Source: Gammaproteobacteria bacterium
GTDB lineage: Bacteria; Pseudomonadota; Gammaproteobacteria; Steroidobacterales; GCA-2729495
Length of the DNA stretch: 64,000 nucleotides
Direction of reading: 5' to 3'
Assembly: GCA_030746435.1 (NCBI GenBank)
Contig: JASLMV010000008.1
Span: 41,196-105,195 of the forward strand
The notes under the pieces were generated by a model. That model ran no database searches. It had not been told where the DNA came from and was given only the letters and a program-made list of their open reading frames with translations. Numbering within the stretch: position 1 is the stretch's first letter; each line of letters starts with the position of its first letter. Position numbers and translations under genes: made by a program. Shown in pieces: positions 26,744-35,723 of the stretch.

Positions 26744-28080
26744 AGAACGCCTTGGCAAATCGTTGTAACTGGAATGCGCTCGATGTGCAGGCACGCGCTC
26801 GCGTGCTGGAACGCCCTGCGGTCGCCGCCAATCCGGACACACTTGCCGACGTCCGTAAAATAATTGCCGATGTCCGTGCGAATGGCGACAGCGCCCTGCG
26901 CGCACTGACCAAAAAGCTCGACGGCGTCGAACCGGACGGGTTCCGCGTCAGCGAAGCCGAAATACGCGAAGCGCGCGCGACCTTAACGGACGAACAGGTC
27001 GAGGCCCTGCGGACGGCTATTGCCAACGTCACGGCCTACCACGAGACACAGGATGACGCTCCGGTGAGCATGGAAACAGCGGCCGGCGTTGTTTGCGAAC
27101 GCATCGTGCGGCCTGTACAGGCCGTCGGGCTTTATGTGCCTGCCGGCACCGCACCCCTGCCCTCCACCGCAATCATGCTGGCCGTGCCGGCCGGACTTGC
27201 GGGTTGCCCTGTGCGCATCATGTGCACGCCGCCCCGACCGGACGGCAAAGCGGACCCCGCAGTCCTTGTTGCCGCCAGTGAATGCGGAATTTCGGAAATC
27301 TACAAACTGGGTGGCGCCCAGGCTGTCGCCGCGATGGCCTACGGCACGGAATCGGTACCCAAGGCTGACAAAATATTTGGGCCCGGCAACGCCTGGGTCA
27401 CGGCGGCGAAAACCGAAGTCGCTGCCGACCCGGCAGGTGCGGCGCTGGACATGCCGGCCGGCCCGACCGAGGTGCTCGTCATCGCCGACTCCAATGCCGA
27501 CCCGCGTGCCGTCGCGCTCGACCTCCTGTCGCAGGCCGAACACGGCACCGATTCGCAGGTGGTACTGGTTACCACGAGCGAGGCGCTCGCCGATGCTACC
27601 GATAGCGAAATTGCTGCCGCGCTGCCGGGCCTGCCGCGGCGCGCGATCATGGAACAGTCGCTGCAGCACAGCCGCGTGATCTTCGTCGAAGATATAGATG
27701 CAGCCGTCACGGTGGCAAACGAATATGCACCCGAACACCTGATCATGCAGGTAGACAATGCGCGCGACTGGCTCGAGCAGGTGAAAAATGCCGGCTCGGT
27801 GTTCCTCGGCGCCTGGACACCGGAATCGGTAGGCGATTACTGCAGCGGTACCAACCATGTCCTGCCGACCTACGGCTATGCCCGGACTTATAGCGGGTTG
27901 TCGGTTTACGACTTTCAGAAACGCATGTCGGTACAGGAACTGACCGAGGACGGGCTGCGCGGCCTGCAACCGACCGTGAGCACCCTCGCCCGCCTGGAAG
28001 GGCTCGATGCACACGCTCGCGCGGTAGAAGTCCGGGTAGAAAGCCTCGACGCAGCTAACAAAAAGGCGGCCGGATCATGA
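26740..28080 (+). CDS. hisD: Histidinol dehydrogenase
   Basis: A 446-residue Zn-dependent enzyme catalysing the last two NAD-dependent oxidations to histidine. GLYVPAGTAPLPST, GPGNAWVTAAK, DMPAGPTEVLVIAD, QAEHGTDSQ and YAPEHLIM are typical. I use ATG 26740, which overlaps the hisG stop; the frame extends further upstream within hisG but that part is a shadow. Overlaps hisC by 4 bases. Confidence 0.96.
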   Translation: MKNALANRCNWNALDVQARARVLERPAVAANPDTLADVRKIIADVRANGDSALRALTKKLDGVEPDGFRVSEAEIREARATLTDEQVEALRTAIANVTAYHETQDDAPVSMETAAGVVCERIVRPVQAVGLYVPAGTAPLPSTAIMLAVPAGLAGCPVRIMCTPPRPDGKADPAVLVAASECGISEIYKLGGAQAVAAMAYGTESVPKADKIFGPGNAWVTAAKTEVAADPAGAALDMPAGPTEVLVIADSNADPRAVALDLLSQAEHGTDSQVVLVTTSEALADATDSEIAAALPGLPRRAIMEQSLQHSRVIFVEDIDAAVTVANEYAPEHLIMQVDNARDWLEQVKNAGSVFLGAWTPESVGDYCSGTNHVLPTYGYARTYSGLSVYDFQKRMSVQELTEDGLRGLQPTVSTLARLEGLDAHARAVEVRVESLDAANKKAAGS

Positions 28081-29132
28081 GCAGCGCAATCGAACTGGCC
28101 CGCCCGGAAGTCCGGCAGCTTGTGCCCTACAGTGCCGCAAGCTATGCGGACGGACTCGTGCGCCTGAACGCAAACGAAACGCCCTGGCCCGCACCGGTAA
28201 GCAACGCGGACCTGAACCGCTATCCGCCGGAGAAACCCGAGTTGCTGACCCGGCAGCTTGCAGAGTATTACAGCATGCCGCCCGACGGCGTTCTCGTTAC
28301 CCGCGGCAGCAGCGAAGCGATCGACCTGCTGATCCGCGCTTTTTGCGCTGCCGGCCAGGATGCCATCGTGACCTGCCCGCCCACCTTCGGTATGTACCGC
28401 GTCTATGCCGACGTGCAGGGCGCGCGCGTCAATGAGATACCGCTGCGTGCCGACCAGGGCTATGCGCTGGACGCCGACCAGATCACCCGCAACTGGCCCG
28501 ACGACGGCAAACTGCTGTTTATCTGCTCGCCGAACAACCCGACCGGTAACCGCTTCGATACGGACGAACTGAACCTTATCTGCAATTTGCTGGGCGGCCG
28601 TGCACTGGTGGTTATCGATGCTGCCTACACCGAGTTTGCGGACGAAGACCCGACGCTGGAGCTGCTCGAGGCGAACGATAATGTCGTGGTGCTGCGCACC
28701 CTGTCGAAAGCCTTCGGGCTGGCCGGCGCACGCTGCGGTGTGTTGCTGGGCCCGGCGGATGTGGTTGGCATGCTGAGCTGCATAATGCCGCCCTACGCCC
28801 TGTCGACGCCCTGCATCGATGCAGTGCTGGCCTGCCTCGGCCCGGATGCGCAGGCGGAAGTGCAAACACGGGTCGAGCTGTTGCGCGGGGAACGCACCCG
28901 CCTGGCCGCGGCTCTCGAAGCGCTCAGCGGCATCGACACCGTGTATCCGAGCGACGCCAACTTCCTGCTGGTCAGAGCAGCCGATGCAAAACGATGCTGC
29001 GAGCTTGCCAAAAATGGCGGCGTATTGATCAGGAACTTCGGCTGGGAGCCAGGACTAGAAGGATGCCTGCGTATTACCGTCGGCACGAAAGATGAAAACG
29101 ACCGTTTGCTAAAGAGTCTTGCAGAATTATGA
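28077..29132 (+). CDS. hisC: Histidinol-phosphate aminotransferase
   Basis: A 351-residue fold-type I PLP aminotransferase. Features are LNANETPWP, TRGSSEAIDLLIRAF, CSPNNPTGN, the PLP lysine in LRTLSKAFGLAGARCG and the substrate phosphate Arg region LRITVGTKDEN near the end. It converts imidazole-acetol phosphate to histidinol phosphate. Overlaps hisB by 4 bases. Confidence 0.95.
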   Translation: MSSAIELARPEVRQLVPYSAASYADGLVRLNANETPWPAPVSNADLNRYPPEKPELLTRQLAEYYSMPPDGVLVTRGSSEAIDLLIRAFCAAGQDAIVTCPPTFGMYRVYADVQGARVNEIPLRADQGYALDADQITRNWPDDGKLLFICSPNNPTGNRFDTDELNLICNLLGGRALVVIDAAYTEFADEDPTLELLEANDNVVVLRTLSKAFGLAGARCGVLLGPADVVGMLSCIMPPYALSTPCIDAVLACLGPDAQAEVQTRVELLRGERTRLAAALEALSGIDTVYPSDANFLLVRAADAKRCCELAKNGGVLIRNFGWEPGLEGCLRITVGTKDENDRLLKSLAEL

Positions 29133-30202
29133 GTACACCTAAACGCATAGCTTTCGTCGACCGCGACGGAACGATGATCAGGGAACCGGATGACAACCAG
29201 GTGGACCGCCTCGACAAGGTCGAACTGGTGCCGGGGGTTATCCCTGCACTGACACGCCTGCGCGATGCAGGTTTCCGGTTCATCATGGTATCCAACCAGG
29301 ACGGCCGGGGCACCGACAGTTTCCCGGAAGAGGATTTCCGGATTCCGCAGGAGTTTACGCTTGCCTTGTTCGCATCACAGGGGATCGAGTTCGACGAGAT
29401 TTTTGTTTGCCCGCACTTTGATTCCGACGGGTGTGAATGCCGCAAACCCCTGCCGGGTTTGCTGGGTGATTACTTCGAGCGCGTCGATGTCGACCGCGCT
29501 AACAGCCTGGTGATTGGTGACCGTGAGACCGATCTTGGTCTGGCACGCAACCTGGGCGTGCCCGGCTACCTCGTCGATCCGGAAGCTAAGGATAGCTGGA
29601 CAAATATCGTCGGACAGGTGCTGGATGCGCCGCGCACAGCGACCGTCGAGCGCAAAACGAAGGAAACCGATATCAGCGTGACCGTGGACCTCGATGCATC
29701 GGGGCCGATTGAAATCGACACGGGTATAGGTTTCTACGACCACATGCTCGACCAGGTTGCCAAGCACGGCAATTTTTCGCTACGCCTGAGCTGCAAGGGT
29801 GACCTCGAGGTCGACGAACACCACACTGTTGAAGACGTGGCGCTGGCGCTCGGCCAGGCGATCAGGGAAGCACTGGGTGACAAACGCGGCATCGGCCGGT
29901 TCGGGTTCGTCGTACCCATGGACGAAACCCAGGCCCGGGTTGCGATTGATCTTGGCGGACGCCCCTATCTGGTGTTCGAAGGTGAGTTTCCGCGTACAGA
30001 AGTCGGCGGGCTGCCGACCGAGCTTGTACCGCACTTTTTCCGCTCGCTCGGCGACACGCTGGGTGCGTCCATACAGCTCAGCGTAACGGGCGAGAATACG
30101 CATCACATGGTTGAGGCCTGCTTCAAAGGCACAGGCCGTGCCCTGCGCGATGCACTCAGGCGCGAAGGCAGCGAGCTGCCGAGCACCAAGGGCAGTCTGT
30201 GA
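29129..30202 (+). CDS. hisB: Bifunctional histidinol-phosphatase / imidazoleglycerol-phosphate dehydratase
   Basis: A 357-residue fusion. Residues 1-165 form a HAD phosphatase with nucleophile motif FVDRDGTM and the Cys/His zinc loop CPHFDSDGCECRKP. Residues 170-357 form the dehydratase with DHMLDQVAKHG, DEHHTVEDVA and HHMVEACFKGTGRAL metal-ligand histidines. This fusion is typical of gammaproteobacteria. The stop shares a base with the hisH start (TGATG). Confidence 0.95.
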   Translation: MSTPKRIAFVDRDGTMIREPDDNQVDRLDKVELVPGVIPALTRLRDAGFRFIMVSNQDGRGTDSFPEEDFRIPQEFTLALFASQGIEFDEIFVCPHFDSDGCECRKPLPGLLGDYFERVDVDRANSLVIGDRETDLGLARNLGVPGYLVDPEAKDSWTNIVGQVLDAPRTATVERKTKETDISVTVDLDASGPIEIDTGIGFYDHMLDQVAKHGNFSLRLSCKGDLEVDEHHTVEDVALALGQAIREALGDKRGIGRFGFVVPMDETQARVAIDLGGRPYLVFEGEFPRTEVGGLPTELVPHFFRSLGDTLGASIQLSVTGENTHHMVEACFKGTGRALRDALRREGSELPSTKGSL

Positions 30203-30804
30203 TGGCGGTCGACGTTGCCATCATCGAGGGCGGCGGTGCAAACATCTCGTCTCTGCGCTTTGCGCTCGAGCGCCTGGGCGTTACGAGCGCGCTGACCGCC
30301 GACGCCGACAAGATACGTGCGGCAAAGCGTGTCATCCTGCCGGGCGTCGGTGCCGCCGAGGATGCGATGGAGAAACTGCGTGCAGCCGGACTCGATGCGG
30401 TGATACCCGGGCTTACACAGCCGCTGCTCGGCATCTGCCTGGGCATGCAGTTGCTGTTCGACGGCTCGGAGGAAGACGATGCGCAATGCCTCGGCGTCAT
30501 CGAAGGCAGGGCAAGGCTATTCGACGCCGGCGACGAGAGGCCGGTCCCCCACATGGGATGGAACAGCATCCGGAAGAATGACTCGCCTGCCTTGCTGGAG
30601 GGCATAGACAGCAACGCTTATTTTTATTTTGTGCACAGCTACGCAGTGGATGTGACACCGGCAACGATTGGTATCACAAATTACGGCCGCGACTTCAGCG
30701 CCGTGGTAACGCAGGACAATTTTTGTGGCACACAGTTTCACCCGGAACGCTCCGGGAAAAACGGCGCACGTTTATTGCATAATTTTCTGACGGGCGTCAG
30801 CTAA
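30202..30804 (+). CDS. hisH: Imidazole glycerol phosphate synthase glutaminase subunit
   Basis: A 200-residue class I glutamine amidotransferase that feeds ammonia to HisF. The catalytic triad is visible: C79 in GICLGMQ, and the His/Glu of TQFHPERSG. The ATG at 30202 is used; a GTG one codon earlier is also possible. The ribosome site GGCAG is weak, consistent with coupling to hisB. Confidence 0.95.
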   Translation: MAVDVAIIEGGGANISSLRFALERLGVTSALTADADKIRAAKRVILPGVGAAEDAMEKLRAAGLDAVIPGLTQPLLGICLGMQLLFDGSEEDDAQCLGVIEGRARLFDAGDERPVPHMGWNSIRKNDSPALLEGIDSNAYFYFVHSYAVDVTPATIGITNYGRDFSAVVTQDNFCGTQFHPERSGKNGARLLHNFLTGVS

Positions 30805-30815
30805 AGGAGCAAGTA

Positions 30816-31556
30816 ATGGAAGTCATACCGGCTATAGACCTGCTTGGCGGTAAAGTCGTTCGGCTGTACAAGGGTGATTTCGAACAGGTAACTGAATACC
30901 CGGGGTCGCCGGCGGAAATCGCTGCCGGTTACTCAAGTGCCGGGATCGAATCGCTGCACGTGGTCGACCTGGACGGCGCCCGCAGCGGTAACCCGGCCCA
31001 CCTCGATGTCATAACCGAGATTACATCTACGGTTGGCATGGCGGTACAGGTCGGTGGCGGTATCCGGCAAATCGAACAGGCGCGCGCAATTATTGCAGCC
31101 GGCGCAGAACGTGTCGTGGTCGGCTCGACGGCGGCCAAGGATCCCGACACGGTAATCGGGTGGTTCGGCGAACTCGGCCCGGACTGCATCGTCGTGGGGG
31201 TAGATATCAGCATCGAAGACGGCGGCGACCCCATCGTGCAGACCCACGGCTGGACGGAAAGCAGCAACCAGACCCTGTGGTCACTGATGGACAAGTACAT
31301 GGGGGCCGGCGCACGTAATTTTCTGTGCACCGACATATCCCGTGACGGCACGCTGGAAGGCCCCAACATGGATTTATACCGGGAATGTACAGCGCGCTAC
31401 GAAAAGGCCCGCATCATTGCCTCAGGGGGTATCAGTTCGGCAGCCGAGCTGCCTGTTCTGGCAGCGACCGGCGTAACCAGCGTAGTGACGGGTAAAGCGC
31501 TTCTGGACGGGCGCCTGACGATTGCGGAGATAGAAGAATTCTTGCAAAGCGAATAA
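30816..31556 (+). CDS. hisA: ProFAR isomerase (1-(5-phosphoribosyl)-5-[(5-phosphoribosylamino)methylideneamino]imidazole-4-carboxamide isomerase)
   Basis: A 246-residue TIM barrel with [17 protein letters not shown] (catalytic Asp near residue 8), [29 protein letters not shown] and SGGISS. The ribosome site AAAGGAGC precedes the ATG. Its last six codons overlap the reading frame that encodes the N-terminus of HisF. Confidence 0.96.
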   Translation: MEVIPAIDLLGGKVVRLYKGDFEQVTEYPGSPAEIAAGYSSAGIESLHVVDLDGARSGNPAHLDVITEITSTVGMAVQVGGGIRQIEQARAIIAAGAERVVVGSTAAKDPDTVIGWFGELGPDCIVVGVDISIEDGGDPIVQTHGWTESSNQTLWSLMDKYMGAGARNFLCTDISRDGTLEGPNMDLYRECTARYEKARIIASGGISSAAELPVLAATGVTSVVTGKALLDGRLTIAEIEEFLQSE

Positions 31557-32305
31557 TCCCCTGTCTCGACGTGCGCGATGGCCAGGTCGTTAAAGGCGTG
31601 CAGTTCCGCAACCATGAAATCGTGGGCGACATCCTCGATCTGGCTGAACGCTATCGCGACGAAGGCGCAGATGAACTGGTGTTTTACGACATCACGGCGA
31701 GTCCCGACGGCCGCTCTGTAGACCGCAGCTGGATCAACCGCGTAGCCGAAATACTGGATATACCCTTTTGCGTCGCCGGGGGCATCCGGACGCTACAAGA
31801 CGCCGAGGAGGTACTGAATTTCGGTGCGGACAAGATTTCGGTCAACAGCCCTGCCCTCGCCCGGCCTGACCTGATTGACGAACTGGCCAGGCGATTTGGC
31901 TCGCAGTGTGTGGTTGTCGGCATCGACAGCCGTGACGAAGAAGGTGTCTATCGCGTCTACCAGAACACCGGTGACCCCGACAAGACCAGCCTCGCCGGCC
32001 GGGAAACCGTGGACTGGGTGCGGGAAGCGCAGCAACGCGGTGCCGGTGAGTTCGTGCTGAACTGCATGAACCAGGACGGCGTACGCCAGGGTTACGACAT
32101 CGGCCAGTTAAGCCTGGTGCGGGCCAACTGTACCGTGCCACTGATTGCATCCGGCGGAGCCGGCGCCAAAGAACATTTTGCAGAAGTATTTAAACAGGCA
32201 CACGTGGACGGCGCACTGGCCGCGAGTGTGTTTCACAAACAGATCATTGAAATCGGCGAGCTCAAGCAATACCTCGCCGGACAGGGCATCGAGGTAAGAC
32301 CATGA
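31538..32305 (+). CDS. hisF: Imidazole glycerol phosphate synthase cyclase subunit, apparent AUU start
   Basis: A TIM-barrel cyclase that makes IGP and AICAR with HisH. The frame upstream of the first conventional start (GTG 31571) encodes [10 protein letters not shown], the invariant HisF N-terminus including catalytic D11. It is open back to a TAA (about 31496) with no ATG, GTG, TTG or CTG before it. The codon where Met1 belongs is ATT (31538-31540), placed 8 bases after a GGAG box (31526-31529). I therefore annotate a 255-residue protein starting at AUU and overlapping hisA by 19 bases. A start at GTG 31571 would lose the first strand and D11. Confidence 0.85.
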   Translation: MLAKRIIPCLDVRDGQVVKGVQFRNHEIVGDILDLAERYRDEGADELVFYDITASPDGRSVDRSWINRVAEILDIPFCVAGGIRTLQDAEEVLNFGADKISVNSPALARPDLIDELARRFGSQCVVVGIDSRDEEGVYRVYQNTGDPDKTSLAGRETVDWVREAQQRGAGEFVLNCMNQDGVRQGYDIGQLSLVRANCTVPLIASGGAGAKEHFAEVFKQAHVDGALAASVFHKQIIEIGELKQYLAGQGIEVRP

Positions 32306-32592
32306 ACGCCGACATCAGTTTCATCGCTGAACTGGAAGAAATTATCCGCTCACGGCGCGACGCTGACAGTGACGAGAGCTACACGAAGAAGCTGTTTGAG
32401 CGCGGCACTCCCTTTATTGCCCAGAAGGTAGGCGAGGAAGCCGTGGAACTGGCGATCGCGGCCGTACAGGGCGACGAAAAGCGCACGGTCTCCGAAGCGG
32501 CCGACCTCGTGTATCACCTGCTGGTGCTGCTCGAAGCGAACAAACTCAGTATCGGGGATATCGCAGCCGAGTTAGCCGGCCGGCATCGGTAA
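32302..32592 (+). CDS. hisE: Phosphoribosyl-ATP pyrophosphatase (HisE only)
   Basis: A 96-residue all-helical MazG-like protein with [24 protein letters not shown] and [13 protein letters not shown], the HisE signature with its Mg-binding acidic residues. In many gammaproteobacteria HisE is fused behind HisI; here it stands alone and no HisI (PR-AMP cyclohydrolase) domain is encoded anywhere in the operon. It overlaps hisF by 4 bases and ends the operon. No strong terminator follows; the next gene converges 13 bases away. Confidence 0.95.
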   Translation: MNADISFIAELEEIIRSRRDADSDESYTKKLFERGTPFIAQKVGEEAVELAIAAVQGDEKRTVSEAADLVYHLLVLLEANKLSIGDIAAELAGRHR

Positions 32593-32605
32593 ATACCAGG
32601 CGCAA

Positions 32606-33895
32606 CTAGCGGCGCAGGCGCTGGTAGCGGTATTTGTAGATTACGTCAGCGGTGGAGACTGGCTCCCCGTCTACCACCCTGGGACGATAGCGTGCCCTGC
32701 GCGAAGCTTTATAAAACTCTGTATCGTCCAGTTTTGCAATATCGGAACGGAACTCTACGTCCTTCAGCCGACCGTTGGGTAATACAGTAAATTCAGATGT
32801 GACCGTACCACTCTCGAAGTACGCCTCACCACTCTTGCCTCGTGCCGGATTATCGGGAAAGTTGAAAACGAGCAACGCTTCCCTGCCGAAAAACCTGTTC
32901 GCTTCCGCCGGGCCGAGAAAATCAGCCAGCAATTGCCATGCATTCCGGTAGAAGTCCGCAGCTTTCTCTTCTTTGCCGAAGACAACCTGAACATCGCCCG
33001 AGACAGCCAACGCCTGTGCATGCATAGCCACTCCCTCGGCTGTGGCCGGATAATCCAGCTCTTGCGTCAATTCCATGACCTGTGCTGCATCATCGGCCTG
33101 GGTGCGCTGGTAGATGTGGCTCTTGGCAATAATGATCGCCTGCTTGGCTATCCTGAAATTGCTTGACCCCGCTTGTTGCGAAATGATTTCGATAATGCGC
33201 TCGCGAGTTTCCCGCTCATCGCCGAACTGTGAAGAATAATTGCACCATTCCGCATACGCTTCGAGACCGGGAATAAGTTCTATCGAGTCCTTTCCATAGA
33301 GCTTTTCACGCGCGCTCAACGCCTTATCAGCAGCAAAATCACCCTTGCGCTTTTCCCTGGCACCCCTGGACTTGGCAGCGTCGAGATAGGCGTCGTAGAT
33401 CATTGCTTCACGCAGCAAATCGTAGGGCTCGATGCGTTTATTGACTTTTACGGCCTCGCCGAACGTATCGAAGGCATCGGCCGTTTCAAACTCGGCCGTA
33501 TAAGCCTGGGCTTTGAACATGAGGAATTCCAGCAGCGTCGTATCATCAGGCTGTTTTTTGAGGATACGCACGGCGTGTTCGATCGTTTCGAGCGCAGCCA
33601 CGGACTCGCTTAGCTGCACCTCAACTGCAGTCAGTTGCAGCAACGGGACCAGGAGCTGCGGCGACATACGATCCTGGTTCGACAGGATTTCGACACGCTT
33701 GCGCGCCCAGGGCAACGCTTCTTCCAGGTTCTGATCGCGCCAGGCCTCCGCAAACTTGCTGTCTGCCTCGGCAAATTCCTGTGCGGGATCAGCCAGTGCA
33801 AACGGGCCCGGCAAGGCGCAGGTGACCAGAACGACAAACAGGCCGACATACCGGCGCCAGTTCCGGTCGGGCATACCGTTTATCGGGTTCGTCAT
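32606..33895 (-). CDS. Exported helical-repeat protein with C-terminal TonB-like domain
   Basis: A 429-residue protein with a signal sequence (hydrophobic residues 17-33, LADP cleavage region), a long helical middle resembling degenerate TPR repeats, and a C-terminal domain (about 345-429). That domain has TSEFTVLPNGRLKDVEF and ASRRARYRPRVVDGEPV, matching the TonB C-terminal fold. There is no membrane anchor apart from the signal sequence and no Pro-rich spacer, so it is not a classical energy transducer. The ribosome site is strong (GGGAGG). Such TonB-CTD proteins recur in marine gammaproteobacteria; function unknown. Confidence 0.75.
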   Translation of the reverse strand: MTNPINGMPDRNWRRYVGLFVVLVTCALPGPFALADPAQEFAEADSKFAEAWRDQNLEEALPWARKRVEILSNQDRMSPQLLVPLLQLTAVEVQLSESVAALETIEHAVRILKKQPDDTTLLEFLMFKAQAYTAEFETADAFDTFGEAVKVNKRIEPYDLLREAMIYDAYLDAAKSRGAREKRKGDFAADKALSAREKLYGKDSIELIPGLEAYAEWCNYSSQFGDERETRERIIEIISQQAGSSNFRIAKQAIIIAKSHIYQRTQADDAAQVMELTQELDYPATAEGVAMHAQALAVSGDVQVVFGKEEKAADFYRNAWQLLADFLGPAEANRFFGREALLVFNFPDNPARGKSGEAYFESGTVTSEFTVLPNGRLKDVEFRSDIAKLDDTEFYKASRRARYRPRVVDGEPVSTADVIYKYRYQRLRR

Positions 33896-33930
33896 CTCCC
33901 CCTCCCGGTTTTTTTAGCCGCTGGTCCGGC

Positions 33931-34275
33931 TTATTCTTCTGCCGACAGGGCCTTCCAGGCACGCACGGCAATATTGAACTGCTCGGCGATTACTTCCATA
34001 TCATCAACGGCCTGGTTATGCGCGGCTATTCGCGCTGAACCAACTTCCGGCGCTTCGTCTTCCGGTGCATCCGCCTCTTCCTGCGCAAGACATTCCAGGT
34101 AGGCATTCGTGCCCTCCATGAACTCTTTCACAGCGGTCTGGGCATCGACCAATTCAGCTTCGGTCGTCGCGGCACCATCGGGAACCACGGGTGAGCCCGG
34201 GCGGCTGCATTCGGCATACGCGCCTGAAGCGACAAGCAGCAGGCCCGCAGGCAAAATCTGTAACAGCTTTTTCAC
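33931..34275 (-). CDS. Small exported protein of unknown function
   Basis: A 114-residue protein with a clear signal peptide (MKKLLQILPAGLLLVASGAYA, cleavage after residue 21). The mature part is acidic and helical with two cysteines, CSRPG and LECLAQEE, that could form a disulphide. No family recognised. It lies 35 bases upstream of the TonB-CTD gene on the same strand and may be co-transcribed with it. The ribosome site GGAGGAAG precedes the ATG. Confidence 0.7.
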   Translation of the reverse strand: MKKLLQILPAGLLLVASGAYAECSRPGSPVVPDGAATTEAELVDAQTAVKEFMEGTNAYLECLAQEEADAPEDEAPEVGSARIAAHNQAVDDMEVIAEQFNIAVRAWKALSAEE

Positions 34276-34342
34276 AGTATCTCTTCCTCCTGACTCTTAT
34301 CGAAACCCTATCATGTTCAGGCTGCAGACGTTCCCGGGGGCG

Positions 34343-35212
34343 TTACCAGGGTATAACCCGGCCCGTCCATTCGTAGTAAACACCAGTATCTTCCGTCTCC
34401 AGCCCGTCGATCAGCCGGATCATGTCGTCGATCGCGGTGCGCGGAGCAAGCCGTCCTATTTTTATCATCGTCTTGTAGTTCGACGGCACGCTGTCCGGGT
34501 CCTCGGCATTCATGTAGTCCTCGGTATCGACCGTACCCGGCGCCATGATGCTTATGATAATGCCCTTGCGTTTCAGCGTCAGCGCATAACTCTTCATCAG
34601 CATGTTCAGGCCCGCCTTGCTCGCCCGGTAAATCGGGGCAATTGGTATCTCGTTCTCGGCAATCGAACCGCCGGTCGACGTCATGGCGACGATTTTCTTT
34701 TGCTCGCTCGCGGTGACATGCGGCAGAAATGCTTCCGACACCATGAGCTGTCCGAGGATATTGACCTTGAGGACTTCCAGTGCCCATTCGTAGTCAACTC
34801 TGCCGAACCGCACGGGCCCGAAGCGGAAAGTATTGATCGCTGCGTTGAGTAGCAACACGTCGATCGGCGTATCAACATATTTTTCCGCCAGCACCGCGAT
34901 TTCGCCCTGGTCCACGATGTCGAGTTCCTCGACGACGATATTGGGGTTTTCGGCAGCCAGCGCATTCAGACGGTCCGCTTTATCAGGAGTCCGGCAGGTT
35001 GCGATGACGTTCCAGCCGAGGGCGGCATACTCTTCCGCGAAGGCCAGCCCGTGGCTGGCATTCGACCCGGTAATCAGAACGGTCGGCTTGTCGCTGCCGG
35101 CGAATACAGATTCGGCGACCGCATTTCCCGAAGGTGCCATACCCGCAATAGCGAACAGCATGCAGGCCCAAAAGAATCCCGAACGCCGGGCGCCCTGGTT
35201 AACAATACTCAT
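34343..35212 (-). CDS. Short-chain dehydrogenase/reductase with twin-arginine-type export signal
   Basis: A 289-residue SDR. Catalytic residues are N123, S179, Y195 and K199 (YRASK), and the nucleotide-binding turn reads TGSNASHGL (48-56), with Ser in place of the usual middle Gly. Unusually the Rossmann domain starts only near residue 43, after a signal-like segment: a twin-arginine ARRSGFF (8-14) followed by a hydrophobic stretch (13-27) and an Ala-rich cleavage region. This would direct a folded, cofactor-loaded enzyme to the periplasm. I use ATG 35212, preceded by GGGGGAG; an ATG 5 codons earlier is also in frame. Substrate unknown. Confidence 0.8.
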   Translation of the reverse strand: MSIVNQGARRSGFFWACMLFAIAGMAPSGNAVAESVFAGSDKPTVLITGSNASHGLAFAEEYAALGWNVIATCRTPDKADRLNALAAENPNIVVEELDIVDQGEIAVLAEKYVDTPIDVLLLNAAINTFRFGPVRFGRVDYEWALEVLKVNILGQLMVSEAFLPHVTASEQKKIVAMTSTGGSIAENEIPIAPIYRASKAGLNMLMKSYALTLKRKGIIISIMAPGTVDTEDYMNAEDPDSVPSNYKTMIKIGRLAPRTAIDDMIRLIDGLETEDTGVYYEWTGRVIPW

Positions 35213-35290
35213 CTGTCTCCCCCACAATTGATTATTGTTCGATGTACTAGTGTACGCGATGAACCAGCCTCTGTTCGGCCGCGCGGCAAA

Positions 35291-35680
35291 CTACATCGAG
35301 TCGCAGATATCCCTGCTTTCGCTGTCCGATTCCGCGAACTGCTGCCACGCGAACGCAGGCATATCCTGCAACACCTCTGAACAGCCCTGCATCTCGCGCA
35401 TGACCGGTTCGGACTGCATGTCGCGCCCGAGCCTGATCGCAGTAGACAACGCTTCGTCGCGCTTGCCTGCGTCGCAGAGGGCCTGAATCTCCGCAGACAT
35501 CGCTTCTGCTTTCACGCGCAGTTTCTCAAGCTCGGCCTGATCGATTTTCTGCATGCAGGCCTGCATCTTCTGTGCCTGCTGCATCATCTTCTGCATATCC
35601 TGCTGATTCATGCGGCTGAAGTCCTGGGCCGCCGCACCCGCTGCGATCAACAAAGCACAGATTAGTATTACCCGCTGCAT
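35291..35680 (-). CDS. Small exported Met/Gln-rich helical protein
   Basis: A 129-residue protein with a signal peptide (cleavage near AGAAAQD, residue 19) and a helical mature part rich in Met, Gln and Lys (MNQQDMQKMMQQAQKMQACMQ). Four cysteines occur in the mature part (residues about 42, 68, 99, 126). No family recognised; the heptad-like pattern suggests a coiled coil. The ribosome site GGAGGAACG precedes the ATG. It lies 43 bases downstream of the lysine-pathway fusion gene, in the same direction. Confidence 0.65.
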   Translation of the reverse strand: MQRVILICALLIAAGAAAQDFSRMNQQDMQKMMQQAQKMQACMQKIDQAELEKLRVKAEAMSAEIQALCDAGKRDEALSTAIRLGRDMQSEPVMREMQGCSEVLQDMPAFAWQQFAESDSESRDICDSM

Positions 35681-35723
35681 GGTCGTTCCTCCGGAGTCGT
35701 CCTGCCCCTAAACGGGGCGGTTA

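Noticed and set aside
31496..31571. A frameshift or truncation of hisF
   Set aside because: The conserved N-terminus is encoded in the same frame without interruption; only the start codon is unusual.
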